A DNA stretch of 64,000 nt from Nilaparvata lugens (lineage: Eukaryota > Arthropoda > Insecta > Hemiptera > Delphacidae), in NCBI RefSeq assembly GCF_014356525.2, contig NC_052511.1:9568638-9632637 (forward strand), read 5' to 3'. Position 1 is the first letter of the stretch. Every line of letters starts with the position of its first letter. The translations under genes were made by a program, and so were the position numbers. The notes under the pieces were generated by a model. That model was given only the letters and a program-made list of their open reading frames with translations, was not told where the DNA came from and made no database searches. Positions 21,143 to 32,197 of this stretch are shown here, one piece after another.

Positions 21143-21490
21143 CAAGATGTGCCTCCACCAATTATGTAAGCAAGATGTGCCTCCACCAATTATGTAAGCA
21201 AGATGTGCCTCCACCAATTATGTAAGCAAGATGTGCCTCCACCAATTATGTAAGCAAGATGTGCCTCCACCAATTATGTAAGCAAGATGTGCCTCCACCA
21301 ATTATGTAAGCAAGATGTGCCTCCACCAATTATGTAAGCAAGATGTGCCTCCACCAATTATGTAAGCAAGATGTATAACCATTGTTGCCTCCACCAATTA
21401 TGTAAGCAAGATGTGCCTCCACCAATTATGTAAGCAAGATATGCCTCCACCAATTATGTAAGCAAGATGTGCCTCCACCAATTATGTAAG
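21143..21490. repeat. 28-bp minisatellite, 12 units
   Basis: The unit is CAAGATGTGCCTCCACCAAT plus TATGTAAG. Units begin at 21143, 21171, 21199, 21227, 21255, 21283, 21311, 21339, 21367, 21407, 21435 and 21463. The ninth carries a 12-bp insertion (ATAACCATTGTT) and the eleventh one substitution; the rest are identical. No spacers, so not CRISPR. Near-identity suggests recent expansion. Confidence 0.97.
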
Positions 21491-21985
21491 CTGGGAAAGA
21501 ACTATGATAACAAAAGAGAACAGAAATACTAGATCTCTATTTAATTGGTATCTTTCGGTTTTACATGGTTGGAAATGATGAATATAATTTTTTCTCTATT
21601 CCAGAAAGTTAAAATATAAATATTCATACAAACACAATATAAAAATTGAATTTAATGGGGAAAACACTCGCTTGCTGCTAATGATGATTCTATCTTTGTG
21701 GTTATGAAAATTAAAAACAATGATCTTATCCAGTAGTCACCTACCTTTTGAATATGGCTTTCCCCTTTGGCAACCACTGGGTTAATCGCGTTTTTACAGT
21801 TAGTATTTTGAAAGAACAAAAATTAACTGAACCAATGAATAGGCCCAGAACCCGTCTTTGTTAATAATACAATTATTTTTTCCTCCACCTACTGTCTAAA
21901 GTACTTACTTTACTCCCTGAAACATAATACTAAAGTGTCACTTTTTCGCTCTAGGTAGTAAAAAACAGAAAAACTCCCTAGGGAG
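21491..21985. other. Unassigned flank of the LTR element
   Basis: Nothing recognised. The last four bases, GGAG, are the left copy of the target duplication of the LTR element. Confidence 0.5.
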
Positions 21986-23971
21986 TGTCACGTTATTCTT
22001 TATATTAAAATAACGATTAGCCTCCTGCTTGGCATCAGTCGGTAAAGCATGAGATTTGATATAATTAGGTCGTGGTTTTCTAATAGTATTCAGTCTTAAA
22101 AAATCTTGATAGGCCTAGATATGGGCTTCTCCAATAAATCTTGTAATTCAATAAATAATAAATATATATATAAATGATACTTATACTATAGAGTTGAGGA
22201 ATAAAAAATAAATTGCACACCATGAATGTTCATACATATATTACATAAATAATGCAAAGATCAGTCGAGGCAAAAATATATATATAGAGCGATAAAAAAT
22301 ATAATATAAAAATAGAACAATATTTGAAATCAATAAAAATATCACAGGCTAAACTTTATATTCTAGATTTGTGGCACGAATCATTACCATGTGCCTTTAT
22401 CTTGAAATCATATGCATTCTTTTGCATGTAGCTATGGCATGTACTTGCTAATACTTGTCGACTTGGATAATTCAATCAAAATATGTGCTCTAAGATCAGC
22501 TTGATAAATTAGCCACTAATAATCCAAATATATATATATATTAAAATCTCTAGTATTTAGTAGATTTATTGTATCGAATATATATTTTCATCTCAGGGTG
22601 CAAGATTCGGCACCTGACGGAATAGGTAGAGCCATTCATCTAGTGAATTAGAACTATGATAAATTATCGCAAATTGTATTGCAAAAAATTAAATATTGTA
22701 TGCATACGTTTGATAGCCTAGATTTCGTACTTCTTTGATTAAATAGAAATTTCTAAAATATTGATCTATATTTTTCTTTCAATTAAATACCTTTAATACT
22801 AATTTTTACTTGCGCAAGTATTACTCTTATTAATTTCTTAATTTATAATAACCCTTTCGGCGAGCTAGCTTTGATCATCAGATTATTTCGAAGCACTAGG
22901 GCGCCCATCACTAAATTCAAATTTAATCACTCACGTGTCGAAAATCTTCTTGTAAGCCGCCGATGTCGATCCAACTCCATGTGGTCCGGGAATATGGTAG
23001 CCGGAATCGTCTCCTCCAGGGGTTATAAATTTAATTAAAATGAAAAATGACTTCTGCTTCACAATAGCATCACGAAGTCTTTTAAGAAATTAAATAATTT
23101 ACTTTAACTTTAAATTTTTACAAAATTATTAATAAGGTACTTCGCTCTAAAATATTTGGGGTCCTCTTATGGTGGCATCTGGCTGGCGAGTGTTGGTTCT
23201 TCCTTCTCAAGTTTTACAGATCCTCTTTCCGACTTTCAAATTAGCATAAAATTTAAATATCTCAATCCTCCGCCATTAAATTCAAATAGATCTTACAAAA
23301 AATGCCAAAATATTGCTTAGATTATATGATTAATAATTTCTTTGCATTCGAGCCATATTGATAACATAGATTACACAAATTTTTACACAAAATCTACTAC
23401 AATATATAAATATATATAAATATTTTTAATTGGCCTACAGTTGCCGCCTATTAACTGCCGTTTTACTATTGGTGCATGCAAATTTTATTAGGTATTCATG
23501 CGCCTGGTAACTCTTATTTCCTGAATACATTAAATTATTTTTATTTGGTTTTTTATTTATGCTCTTTGCATGCTAGTTAATATTCTATATATTAATATTA
23601 ATTCCATGCTACCTAATAATTAGCCACGTGGACGGGTGTTTTTTCACATTGCACACCATCCGAATGCAATAAAGCTCTGCCAAGGGGTTTTGGTCAGATT
23701 CTACGTTCTTCGGTTTGATCGATCTCTAGGTCACCGATCTGTGAATACATCTATCTAACCTCAATCTTCAAATATTTTATAAATAATCTATTTATGAGTA
23801 GTAAACTTCCTTCAAAACCTTTTTAAGTTCTTGTACCATTTAGCCAGAACAAGCTGATGCTATCTAATCTTGTTTATTATCTGCTTGGCGATATTAGCCA
23901 ATTACTTTATTTTTAGACCTATTACTATTTCTGTTAGGGTTTTTTCTCTACCCAAATTTAAATATGTTACA
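21986..23971 (-). repeat. 3' LTR
   Basis: Relative to the minus-strand element this is the 3' LTR. It matches 28362-30346 throughout, including the landmarks TTAGGTCGTGGTTTTCTAAT, GGCACCTGACGGAATAGGTA and CACGTGGACGGGTG. The polypurine tract next to it (minus strand, CCCAGGGGCGCG) is short and imperfect. Confidence 0.92.
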
Positions 23972-25630
23972 CGCGCCCCTGGGTTTGAATTCAAAATATT
24001 TGAGAATCACAATGTTTTTAATGAAAACCCACCCTTCAAATACACTGATATACACTATACTTTATTTATAAATTATACTCTCCTACTTCTATCACATTTC
24101 GCAGTCATATTTGCTGCATCTCCTTTATACCTTTATCAAAAACAATAACAAATTCTCCTCCTCAACACACATAAAAATATCATAAATATAAACTTCTAAA
24201 CGTACTCCTCCTGACACCATTTACAACACAGTAATTTTTGAATTCGCCGCTTGCAGGGCTGCCAACTTAACTACACACATTTCATAATTCTCATAAATGA
24301 TTCCTTTTAGACAATAATTTCGATTCATAAACTTCTGGGCTTATATCTTATAGTATTTCTTAGGTCTTAATATAAATAATTTTCTATACATCAGGTACAA
24401 TACTTTCTTTTGCTAATGGCTCTTTGGTTTTGGTAACTGGTATTCACTTTAAATCTTTTCAGGTAACAAACGTGGCATAATTAAAAGTAATAAATATAAA
24501 AACATATAAATAAATATATCGACATTAATAAATATAATAAATAACAATAATAAATAACTCTTTGGGTACAGTACTTCTTTTTATAAACATATGTTCAACA
24601 GATATTACATTCATTTGATTTGGGTGGCTTTGGTCAGCTGTTCGCTGTTCTACAATTCATAGTGTTACATGTACAGCAGAATTTGCTATCGACTTTCATA
24701 ACTAACCTAACTGCTCAATTTTTTCTCTTAAAAAGGTAATTAACAAATTTTAATTTTATTATCCCCGCTTGTGTCCTTTTTTATCTGATGTATATAATTT
24801 AATTACATATTTAAAAATGTTCTTTTCCTTATTGCAGGCTTCTAACGGCTGGAAGGAATTAAAACATTGGATTGTTGCCACGAGGTCCTATACCAATATT
24901 AAATTTATTAAGGAAGGTTAGTAATTGGCTTGATAGTGTTGTTTTCCTTGATTTCTTATCATATTATTTTAAATTCGATGATATTTCATGTAGAATTGTT
25001 GTGGTTTTCCCGTATCTTGGCTTTTGCTTGTAGCTAGGCTATACTGCTGTAGGCCGTTCGGTTATCTGCTGTTGATTGTGAGGCTGTCCTATTATTAATT
25101 TTTCATCATAAATTAAAGCCCTTGTATGGTGTATTCCTTTAAATAATTCCAAGCTTCATTTATGATAATTCCTTTTAATCCATTCTTTTCCAATCAATCT
25201 GTACTCTTAACTCATCCTTCCTCTTATTTTATTAATATCTGATTTCGGTTCATTATAACTCATAGGTACCACAATAAACATTTTTATAATATAAATTTCC
25301 AATTATCAATAATAGATTCATTTAACAACAACAATACATATTTTCGTTCTATCCACAACACAGTCGTTTATTAATATCACAGCCATCATAACAAATATTA
25401 AACACATATCAAAACATTTATCAACTTCCCAACAATATAATCACTCAACATATAGCCAGGTACTTCCACTTTTTTATATTATTTTTAATTCTTCCAATCT
25501 TATTGGCTTTCTATCCTTATCAACCTCCATAAATAGTCCACTTATTTTATCCAGGCATGAATCAGTAGTAGTCCTAGTAGTAGCTCGTTTTTATCCCATT
25601 CATTCGATCCGTTTTTATCCGTTTCCTTAG
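23972..25630. other. Non-coding 3' interior of the LTR element
   Basis: Between the 3' LTR and the gag-side frames, where pol would be expected, no frame above ~90 codons is seen on the minus strand and no RT, RNase H or integrase motif. The 92-codon plus frame at 23870-24148 straddles the LTR edge and is not a gene. Sequence is AT-rich. Confidence 0.6.
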
Positions 25631-25652
25631 CCATCTTCCGGTCACTCGTTGA

Positions 25653-26231
25653 TCACCTTCCTTGAAACGAATGTGCCGCGGATGCATGACGTCGGCGATC
25701 TCTTCCTGTCCTCCTTGGTGCCGGTCCGGATCCTCCTTGGCCTCTTGAAGCGTGCATGCGGCCTCCATCGGCGCGCGCGGTTCCTCCTTCGTCGCTTCTT
25801 CCGCCTCGGGCCTTGCGATGCATGTTCTCATTCGGTCCTGTATGCTGTCCTCCTCGTCCTGATACCGTCGGGTGTCCTCGGGCGCCTCCGTCTCGGGCCT
25901 TGCGGTGGTCGCTCCTCTTGTCCGGTAGTCCGTCCTCCCTGTTGTCGTCCTCTTGGTCCGGGTCCTTGGTCTGCTGTGGGGTCAAATGATGCGCGGGTGT
26001 GGTGGCGGTCTCTTGATGCGCGAGTGTGACTTTCAAAGCGGGTAGTATGGTGGCGGTCTCTTGATGTGCGGGCTGCTCTACCTGCGGTGATGGATCGTCG
26101 GCGGGGAATATAAGGCTCAAGAGGGGTTGATGTTTTCGGGCTGTTTTAATTACATGTTGAGCGGCGGTTTTTGGTGGTGATTTATCTTGTATTAACATCT
26201 GTTTTTCTAATATTTTCGGTAAACCGTTCAC
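25653..26231 (-). CDS. Low-complexity frame in LTR element, unknown
   Basis: 192 codons, minus strand, downstream of the gag pieces. The product is rich in P, Q, E, R, G and H, with repeated AHQETAT and ARGG-type segments; no protease or zinc-knuckle motif. It lies in the same reading frame as the gag piece at 26412-26888, separated by a stop, so it could be the tail of gag. The 25650-26000 part is strikingly GC-rich in an AT-rich element, and long frames exist on the opposite strand too, so coding is uncertain. Confidence 0.35.
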   Translation of the reverse strand: MNGLPKILEKQMLIQDKSPPKTAAQHVIKTARKHQPLLSLIFPADDPSPQVEQPAHQETATILPALKVTLAHQETATTPAHHLTPQQTKDPDQEDDNREDGLPDKRSDHRKARDGGARGHPTVSGRGGQHTGPNENMHRKARGGRSDEGGTARADGGRMHASRGQGGSGPAPRRTGRDRRRHASAAHSFQGR

Positions 26232-26411
26232 AAAGGTGGTATATGAGGCTGTAGTATCTTTATTTTCTCTATCTATTTTTTCTGAGCTTGTGTGGGTTGT
26301 ATCGGGGTATCATGTAGACATAATTGTTTAGATGTAGTTTTCTGTATATCTGGTGGCGGGTCGTTGGGTGCTGGGTTCCATGTGTTTGTTGATTTATTCC
26401 TGTTGCATGCG

Positions 26412-26888
26412 CTAATGTATAAGTTGTACTATTTGATGAGGTGGCGGTTTGTAATTTTTGTCGTAATTATTCTGAGTGTTATCATTATTTGTGTTAAATC
26501 GATCACGGCCATAATAATAATTTCTTTCATAGGTTTGCTGTGGATAATGGTTTGTTTGACGATTCTGAAAACTTCTATTATTCCAGCTGTTATTTTGATT
26601 ATGATTATAGCGGCGTTTAAATTGAGGGGTAGATCGTGAGCAATCATATGGTACTGATTCATAATTTTGGCTGTTATACTGATTAAATTTTGAATTATGT
26701 TGATTTGATGCGTATCTCTGGTCTGAGCGGTGGTTTGATATTGCCATTGCAGACTGTATGCCATATAAATGATTAATCAGCTGCTTGCAATCAGTAATGG
26801 GTTGTGTGGCGAGTGCCATTCTAACTTGATACGGTAGCTTCTTTAAAATAATACTTGCTAATGCCGATTCGTTAATGGGCTCGCTCAA
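26412..26888 (-). pseudogene. Gag fragment, C-terminal part
   Basis: 158 codons. It starts with EPINESALASIILKKLPYQ, resembling the end of a retrotransposon capsid domain (helical segment ending in KLP), followed by an N/Q/R/Y-rich tail (YNHNQNNSWNNRSFQN) that could bind RNA. No CCHC knuckle is visible. The upstream gag piece is in another frame and overlaps by 4 bases, implying a frameshift. Confidence 0.6.
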
Positions 26889-27106
26889 TTGAGAATTTTT
26901 AAACTGTAGGGCAGTGACGAAAGTGGTACATGCACGTCTAAATTAGGGTTGAAATCGCATGATATAATGTCCGCTAGCACGTCCAACTGTTTACTTCTGC
27001 TCCAATACTGTTCCAGGAAGACAGCTACAAACTCATCCAATGATGTAAATTCATGGACTCTACTCCGAAAGAACATCAGGGGTTCGCCAATCAATAAACT
27101 AGTCAA
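26885..27106 (-). pseudogene. Gag fragment, capsid core
   Basis: 73 codons containing IGEPLMFFRSRV and FTSLDEFVAVFLEQYW, a pattern typical of Ty3/gypsy-type capsid proteins (a small residue before P/A..W/F, then F.S...EF...F...Y). Continues in frame shifts on both sides with the pieces at 27295-27918 and 26412-26888. Could be a dead copy or the victim of sequencing indels. Confidence 0.6.
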
Positions 27107-27294
27107 ACGAAGACGCCAAAAATTCCAAGAGGTAGGTGCAAGAGTTTGTACTAATTATCTGATCAATGAATGGTTGAGGTTGCAAATGGCGATCAGTATT
27201 GTCAAATTTTCCTAGTCCTTGTAATATACTATGTACGTTGAGGTTGTCTGTTTGAATCCTTGAGGTCGTTGTTGAATATGATTTTCTAATGCTG

Positions 27295-27918
27295 TTATTT
27301 TTCCTGTGTTATCTGCCATTGACTATTATGTGTAATTTTATTTGCGTTTATTTCTTGATTTAATTGAGTCAGAGTGGATTTTTGAATTAGTAGAGTTCCG
27401 TTTAAAGCTTTACAGGTTTCTGTGTTTTGATTTATATCAGAATTTGGGTGAGCTATTTCATGAATTTGCGAAGTGTTTTGTGCTGGTAGGTTATCTATTC
27501 TTTCGTTTAACTCACAAGTGACAGTATCTATTTTTGCTGTTAAATCGGTTGTAATTAGTTCTTGATTTTCAGCGGTAGATGCTGATATTGTGTCCGCAGT
27601 TTCCTTACCCGTTCTTACCGATATATCCTTCAATGATTCCCGCATTTCCTTCATTTCCGCCTTCAAGTCCTTCATTACCATGGTCATTGTTTTTTCTAAA
27701 CTATTAGAAAATGACTTGATCATCCCCTCTACTAGAACCCTTCTTATTGCTTCTTGGGAGACATTTAACGGTTTATTACTGTTCACAGGATTCTTGGCGG
27801 TGATTGAAGAGATCTGGGCGTTGGACTCCATCGCGCCCCCCTCAGCGTCGATCTCCGCTACTATCGCCGTCTGCAGTGTGTCTGCTACCTTACTTTGCGT
27901 GGACGAAAAGAGACTCAT
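27295..27918 (-). CDS. Gag N-terminal region, coiled coil
   Basis: 207 codons from a minus-strand ATG about 445 bp inside the 5' LTR. The middle part (about residues 60-150) is charged and heptad-like (EMKEMRESLKDI), predicting a coiled coil; a second part has LTAKIDTVTCELNERID. No known enzymatic motif. Position just downstream of the LTR fits the first segment of gag. The frame stops at 27295 and similarity to a gag continues in another frame. Confidence 0.55.
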   Translation of the reverse strand: MSLFSSTQSKVADTLQTAIVAEIDAEGGAMESNAQISSITAKNPVNSNKPLNVSQEAIRRVLVEGMIKSFSNSLEKTMTMVMKDLKAEMKEMRESLKDISVRTGKETADTISASTAENQELITTDLTAKIDTVTCELNERIDNLPAQNTSQIHEIAHPNSDINQNTETCKALNGTLLIQKSTLTQLNQEINANKITHNSQWQITQEK

Positions 27919-28361
27919 ATTTTAAAAATGGATTAAGTGTCAAGTGTTTGTTAAAAAAGTGAAAGTTTTGGCCAACAAGGCATTAATAAGGACACAAATG
28001 GGGATAGGCCTATGGACATTACAAGCCAGGTAACCTATTTATTACTTAAGCTCTTATAATATAATAATACTATTCATTGATTTCTGACTAGCAGTTTAGG
28101 CCCATAAAATATAATAGCTCTCTCTATAAAATATATTTTCTACAATAATAATAATATAAAATTTTCTTTAAAACATATAATTTCTCTCTATTTAAAGCTC
28201 TTGTTTCCCCAAAAAGTAATACAAATTTTCCTTCGCCAGTTTTCCTCACAACTCGTATAAGTTATCTATAATTTTCAATATGGTTATTGACCTAATTTCA
28301 AATAATTATTCAATGAGCTTGGCTCTCATCATCAGTCCCACGTTGGTACGACATGTCTTTC

Positions 28362-30346
28362 TGTCACGTTATTCTTTATATTAAAATAACGATTAGCCTC
28401 CTGCTTGGCATCAGTCGGTAAAGCATGAGATTTGATATAATTAGGTCGTGGTTTTCTAATAGTATTCAGTCTTATAAATCTTTCTAGGCCTAGATATGGG
28501 CTTCTCCTATAACTCTTATAATTCAATAAATAATAAATATATATATAAATGATACTTATACTATAGAGTTGAGGAATAAAAAATAAATTGCACACCATGA
28601 ATGTTCACACATATATTACATAAATAATGCAAAGATCAGTCGAGGCAAAAATATATATATAGAGCGATAAAAAATATAATATAAAAATAGAACAATAATT
28701 TTATATCAGCGAAATATCACAGGCTAAACTTTATATTCTAGATTTGTGGCACGAATCATTACCATGTGCCTTTATCTTGAATCATATGCATTCTTTTGCA
28801 TGTAGCTATGGCATGTACTTGCTAATACTTGTCGACTTGGATAATTCAATCAAAATATGTGCTCTAAGATCAGCTTGATAAATTAGCCACTAATAATCCA
28901 AATATATATATATATTAAAATCTCTAGTATTTAGTAGATTTATTTGTATCGAATATATATTTTCATCTCAGGGTGCAAGATTCGGCACCTGACGGAATAG
29001 GTAGAGCCATTCATCTAGTGAATTAGAACTATGATAAATTATCGCAAATTGTATTGCAAAAAATTAAATATTGTATGCATACGTTTGATAGCCTAGATTT
29101 CGTACTTCTTGATTAAATAGAAATTTCTAAAATATTGATCTATATTTTTCTTTCAATTAAATACCTTTAATACTAATTTTTACTTGCGCAAGTATTACTC
29201 TTATTAATTTCTCAATTTATAATAACCCTTTCGGCGAGCTAGCTTTGATCATCAGATTATTTCGAAGCACTAGGGCGCCCATCACTAAATTCAAATTTAA
29301 TCACTCACGTGTCGAAAATCTTCTTGTAAGCCGCCGATGTCGATCCAACTCCATGTGGTCCGGAATATGGTAGCCGGAATCGTCTCCTCCAAGGGGTTAT
29401 AAATTTAATTAAAATGAAAAATGACTTCTGCTTCACAATAGCATCACGAAGTCTTTTAAGAAATTTAATAATTTACTTTAACTTTAAATTTTTACAAAAT
29501 TATTAATAAGGTACTTCGCTCTAAAATATTTGGGGTCCTCTTATGGTGGCATCTGGCTGGCGAGTGCTGGTTCTTCCTTCTCAAGTTTTACAGATCCTCT
29601 TTCCGACTTTCAAATTAGCATAAAATTTAAATATCTCAATCCTCCGCCATTAAATTCAAATAGATCTTACAAAGAATGCCAAAATATTGCTTAGATTATA
29701 TGATTAATAATTTCTTTGCATTCGAGCCATATTGATAACATAGATTACACAAATTTTACACAAAATCTACTACAATTATATAAATATATATAAATATTTT
29801 TAAATTGGCCTACAGTTGCCGCCTATTAACTGCCGTTTTACTATTGGTGCATGCAAATTTTATTAGGTATTCATGCGCCTGGTAACTCTTATTTCCTGAA
29901 TACATTAAATTATTTTTATTTGGTTTTTTATTTATGCTCTTTGCATGCTAGTTAATATTCTATATATTAATATTAATTCCATGCTAACTAATAATTAGCC
30001 ACGTGGACGGGTGTTTTTTCACATTGCACACCATCCGAATGCAATAAAGCTCTGCCAAGGGGTTTTGGTCAGATTCTATGTTCTTCGGTTTGATCGATCT
30101 CTAGGTCACCGATCTGTGAATACATCTATCTAACCTCAATCTTCAAATATTTTATAAATAATATATTTATGAGTAGTAAACTTTCTTCAAATCCTTTTTA
30201 AGTTCTTGTACCATTTAGCCAGAACAAGCTGATGCTATCTTATCTTGATTATTATCTGCTTGGCGATATTAGCCAATTACTTTATTTTCAGACCTATTAC
30301 TATTTCTGTTAGGGCTTTTCATCTACCCAGATTTAAATATGTTACA
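28362..30346 (-). repeat. 5' LTR
   Basis: 1985 bp, TG...CA on the minus strand. It would carry promoter and polyadenylation signals of the element; none is identified with confidence. Downstream on the minus strand, after a ~20-nt gap, there is TGGGACTGATGATGAGAGCC as a possible but unverified primer-binding site. Confidence 0.92.
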
Positions 30347-30350
30347 GGAG

Positions 30351-30690
30351 TAAAAGTGACTCCATTTAATACATGGGAAGCATCTCTATTTAAAAACTAC
30401 ATGGTAATAGGTTAGAAGGTCTAAGCCAGATGAGAAAGCTATAGATGTCTGTCATTGAGTCAACTGAATTCAATACCACAACCAGAAATTTGATCAACTC
30501 ATGAAATATATGTTTGTATGATATTATATTCTTAATATTAGTAGACGATAAAAATTTATACAATTTTAAAAAATAATACTTCCTATTCTGAAATACTACT
30601 TTTTGTAATCTGTATTCATTTGTGAATATTTTTTGTAAGGCAATAAAATTTGATTTGATTTGATTTGAATTTGTAATCACAATAACAGTT
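30351..30690 (+). mobile_element. Retroposon 3' end with TTTGA tail
   Basis: The plus strand ends GCAATAAAATTTGATTTGAT and further TTTGA units (30640-30675), with AATAAA just before the tail. Upstream sequence has no open frame with a domain. The LTR element inserted at or next to its left side. Confidence 0.55.
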
Positions 30691-31040
30691 ATTTCTTGAA
30701 TTGTAATTTGATTAGAGTAACACTAAACATTATAATGTTTATATATTTTTTAACATTATCAAGTTACGCATATGTTGGGATACAATATTCATTGACTTAG
30801 AGAGCCTGAATCAATTAATAATCAATTAAGAATGAAGTAACACAGATGAATATATCCAACTTTGTGGCTACCTCCAGGGGATTTGAAATTAGAATGAATA
30901 ATTCATCAAGGAATCACTGACGCGCATCAAAATCCAATTCTATTTGTTATTATGAAGAAGGATCTATAATCGAAAATTGATCTCCAATTTCTTTTCTATG
31001 ATTGCAGGGATCCGATATTATCCGGCCTCATCCCAAGATG
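30691..31040. other. Unassigned DNA
   Basis: AT-rich; nothing recognised. Confidence 0.45.
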
Positions 31041-31174
31041 ATTGATTGATTGATTTTTATGAAAAAGACTAAGAAATTGTCAAAAAACCACATATTTATT
31101 GATACTAAGTTTATCAGAGATTGACAATGGTGTAATAACCGAAACCGGTCTTTCTAAGTATCAATAAATCTGTA

Positions 31175-31410
31175 GGAGCGGCCGTAGTCGAGTGGATCAG
31201 ATGCTGGCTTTATGATTCAGAGGCCCGGGTTCAAATCCCGGCCCGGGCAAGATATTTATCTCGGGCCACTCCCGTGTTTCGGATGGACACGTTAAGCCGT
31301 CGGTCCCGGCTGCCTAAAAACAGTCGTAAGGTCATGTCAGAGGCCCTGAAATTGATCAGTTGCGACCTGAAAACTCTGACACCAGACCTGAGCTAGCCAT
31401 GTCACTCGAA

Positions 31411-31501
<91 letters not shown>
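31175..31501 (+). mobile_element. tRNA-derived SINE, full length
   Basis: A tRNA-like head begins GGAGCGGCCGTAGTCGAGTG (A box near 31183-31195) and has the B box GGTTCAAATCC (31228-31238) within a CCCGGGTTCAAATCCCGG arm. Then follow a conserved body (GTTAAGCCGTCGGTCCCGGC) and a tail of about 30 ATT repeats (31411-31501). The 11-bp repeat AATAAATCTGT flanks it (31163-31173, 31502-31512). Non-autonomous; needs a LINE. Not a functional tRNA gene. Confidence 0.93.
31411..31501. repeat. (ATT)n array, SINE tail
   Basis: About 30 uninterrupted ATT triplets forming the 3' tail of the SINE. On the minus strand it gives a poly-asparagine frame, which is not a gene. Confidence 0.95.
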
Positions 31502-31504
<3 letters not shown>

Positions 31505-31548
31505 AAATCTGTGTTTTTTTAACAATTTCTTAGTCTTTTTCATTTAAT

Positions 31549-32130
31549 TTAAAATGATTGATTGATTGCCTATATGAAGGATGGAGTTAGGACTCCAGGT
31601 CCTCTCAGAGAATGTGAAGAATAATTGATTCATCGACCAAGAAATTCGCACGTGTCTGTGGAAAAGTGAGCCGCTGAATTGAAAACTAAGAAGAATTTTG
31701 AAAAGAATTTAGTATTGTAAGTACCATTCAATGTCATTCGTCATTCAACATTTTTCAATGATTTATAAAATTAAATTTATTTCTATGATGTTTGAAATTT
31801 CTCAATGATTTCATTTAGAATTTTCCAATGTTTAAAGTTTAGGTTAGTGAACTGTAGCGTAACTGGATTGTATAGTGAGGTTAACGTTATAATGGCAGTA
31901 TTCAAATCAAAACAAATCAAATTTTATTCACAAATTAACAACAGTTTTACAAGAAAATGAATAAATAACTTGTTCAATAATTGACGTGGCTAGAAAAAGA
32001 AATCTTGTGCTCTAGCCAGGAGTTCAAAACATTCCTTACCTATATTTTAACATGATTTTAGAATCAATACAGCTCTTTATAATATAATCCAGACCAGTAC
32101 AGTACAGATAGACAAATTGAAATGAGAAAT
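31549..32130. other. Unassigned DNA with a retroposon tail
   Basis: At 31904-31945 the minus strand ends in AAATTTGATTTG-type units following TTGTGAATAAA, another TTTGA-tailed retroposon end (extending to roughly 32040). The rest shows nothing. Confidence 0.45.
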
Positions 32131-32141
32131 TATATTGAATA

Positions 32142-32197
32142 AAAAAGACTGAGAAATTGTCAAAAACCACTGATTTATTGATAATTAGAAAGACCAA
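32142..32197 (-). mobile_element. Family C arm fragment
   Basis: It reads AAAAAGACTGAGAAATTGTC, ACTGATTTATTGATAATTAG and AAAGACC, and then stops abruptly at an A-run. On the minus strand this fragment therefore starts at GGTCTTTCT, four bases from the predicted cleavage point of the hammerhead-like motif. Confidence 0.8.

Larger units (their letters stand above)
21986..30346 (-). mobile_element. LTR retrotransposon, gag-only (8.4 kb)
   Basis: Two direct repeats of about 1986 and 1985 bp begin TGTCACGTTATTC and end ATATGTTACA, giving TG...CA ends. GGAG flanks both sides (21982-21985, 30347-30350). Gag-like frames between the LTRs lie on the minus strand, so the element runs right to left. The 4.4-kb interior has no reverse transcriptase, integrase or protease frame, so mobility would need a partner. 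LTR differences are mostly 1-2 nt indels plus a few changes, pointing to a recent insertion. Gypsy-type affinity is inference from the gag pieces and 4-bp duplication. Confidence 0.9.
31049..31548 (+). mobile_element. Family C element carrying a SINE
   Basis: Arms GAAAAAGACTAAGAAATTGT (31059) and ACAATTTCTTAGTCTTTTTC (near 31520-31542) enclose the motif TAATAACCGAAACCGGTCTT. The right arm is split by a SINE at 31175-31501. Flanks share GATTGATTGATT, which may be a target duplication but is also low-complexity. Confidence 0.82.

Noticed and set aside
21143..21490. CRISPR-like regular array
   Set aside because: The units are contiguous with no spacers, and the DNA is eukaryotic; it is a minisatellite.
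25649..26029. 126-codon plus-strand frame inside the LTR element
   Set aside because: Antisense to the element's own frame and explained by the high GC content, which removes stops on both strands.
26292..26639. 115-codon hydrophobic plus-strand frame
   Set aside because: Antisense to the gag fragment at 26412-26888.
21986..30346. Interpretation of the 2-kb direct repeats as a simple segmental duplication
   Set aside because: TG...CA termini, a GGAG target duplication and gag-like frames between them fit LTRs much better.
31175..31252. tRNA gene
   Set aside because: The A and B boxes belong to a SINE head: the sequence continues into a SINE body and ATT tail bounded by target duplications, and a proper acceptor stem is not formed.
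31337..31543. 68-codon poly-asparagine protein
   Set aside because: Minus-strand translation of the (ATT)n SINE tail.
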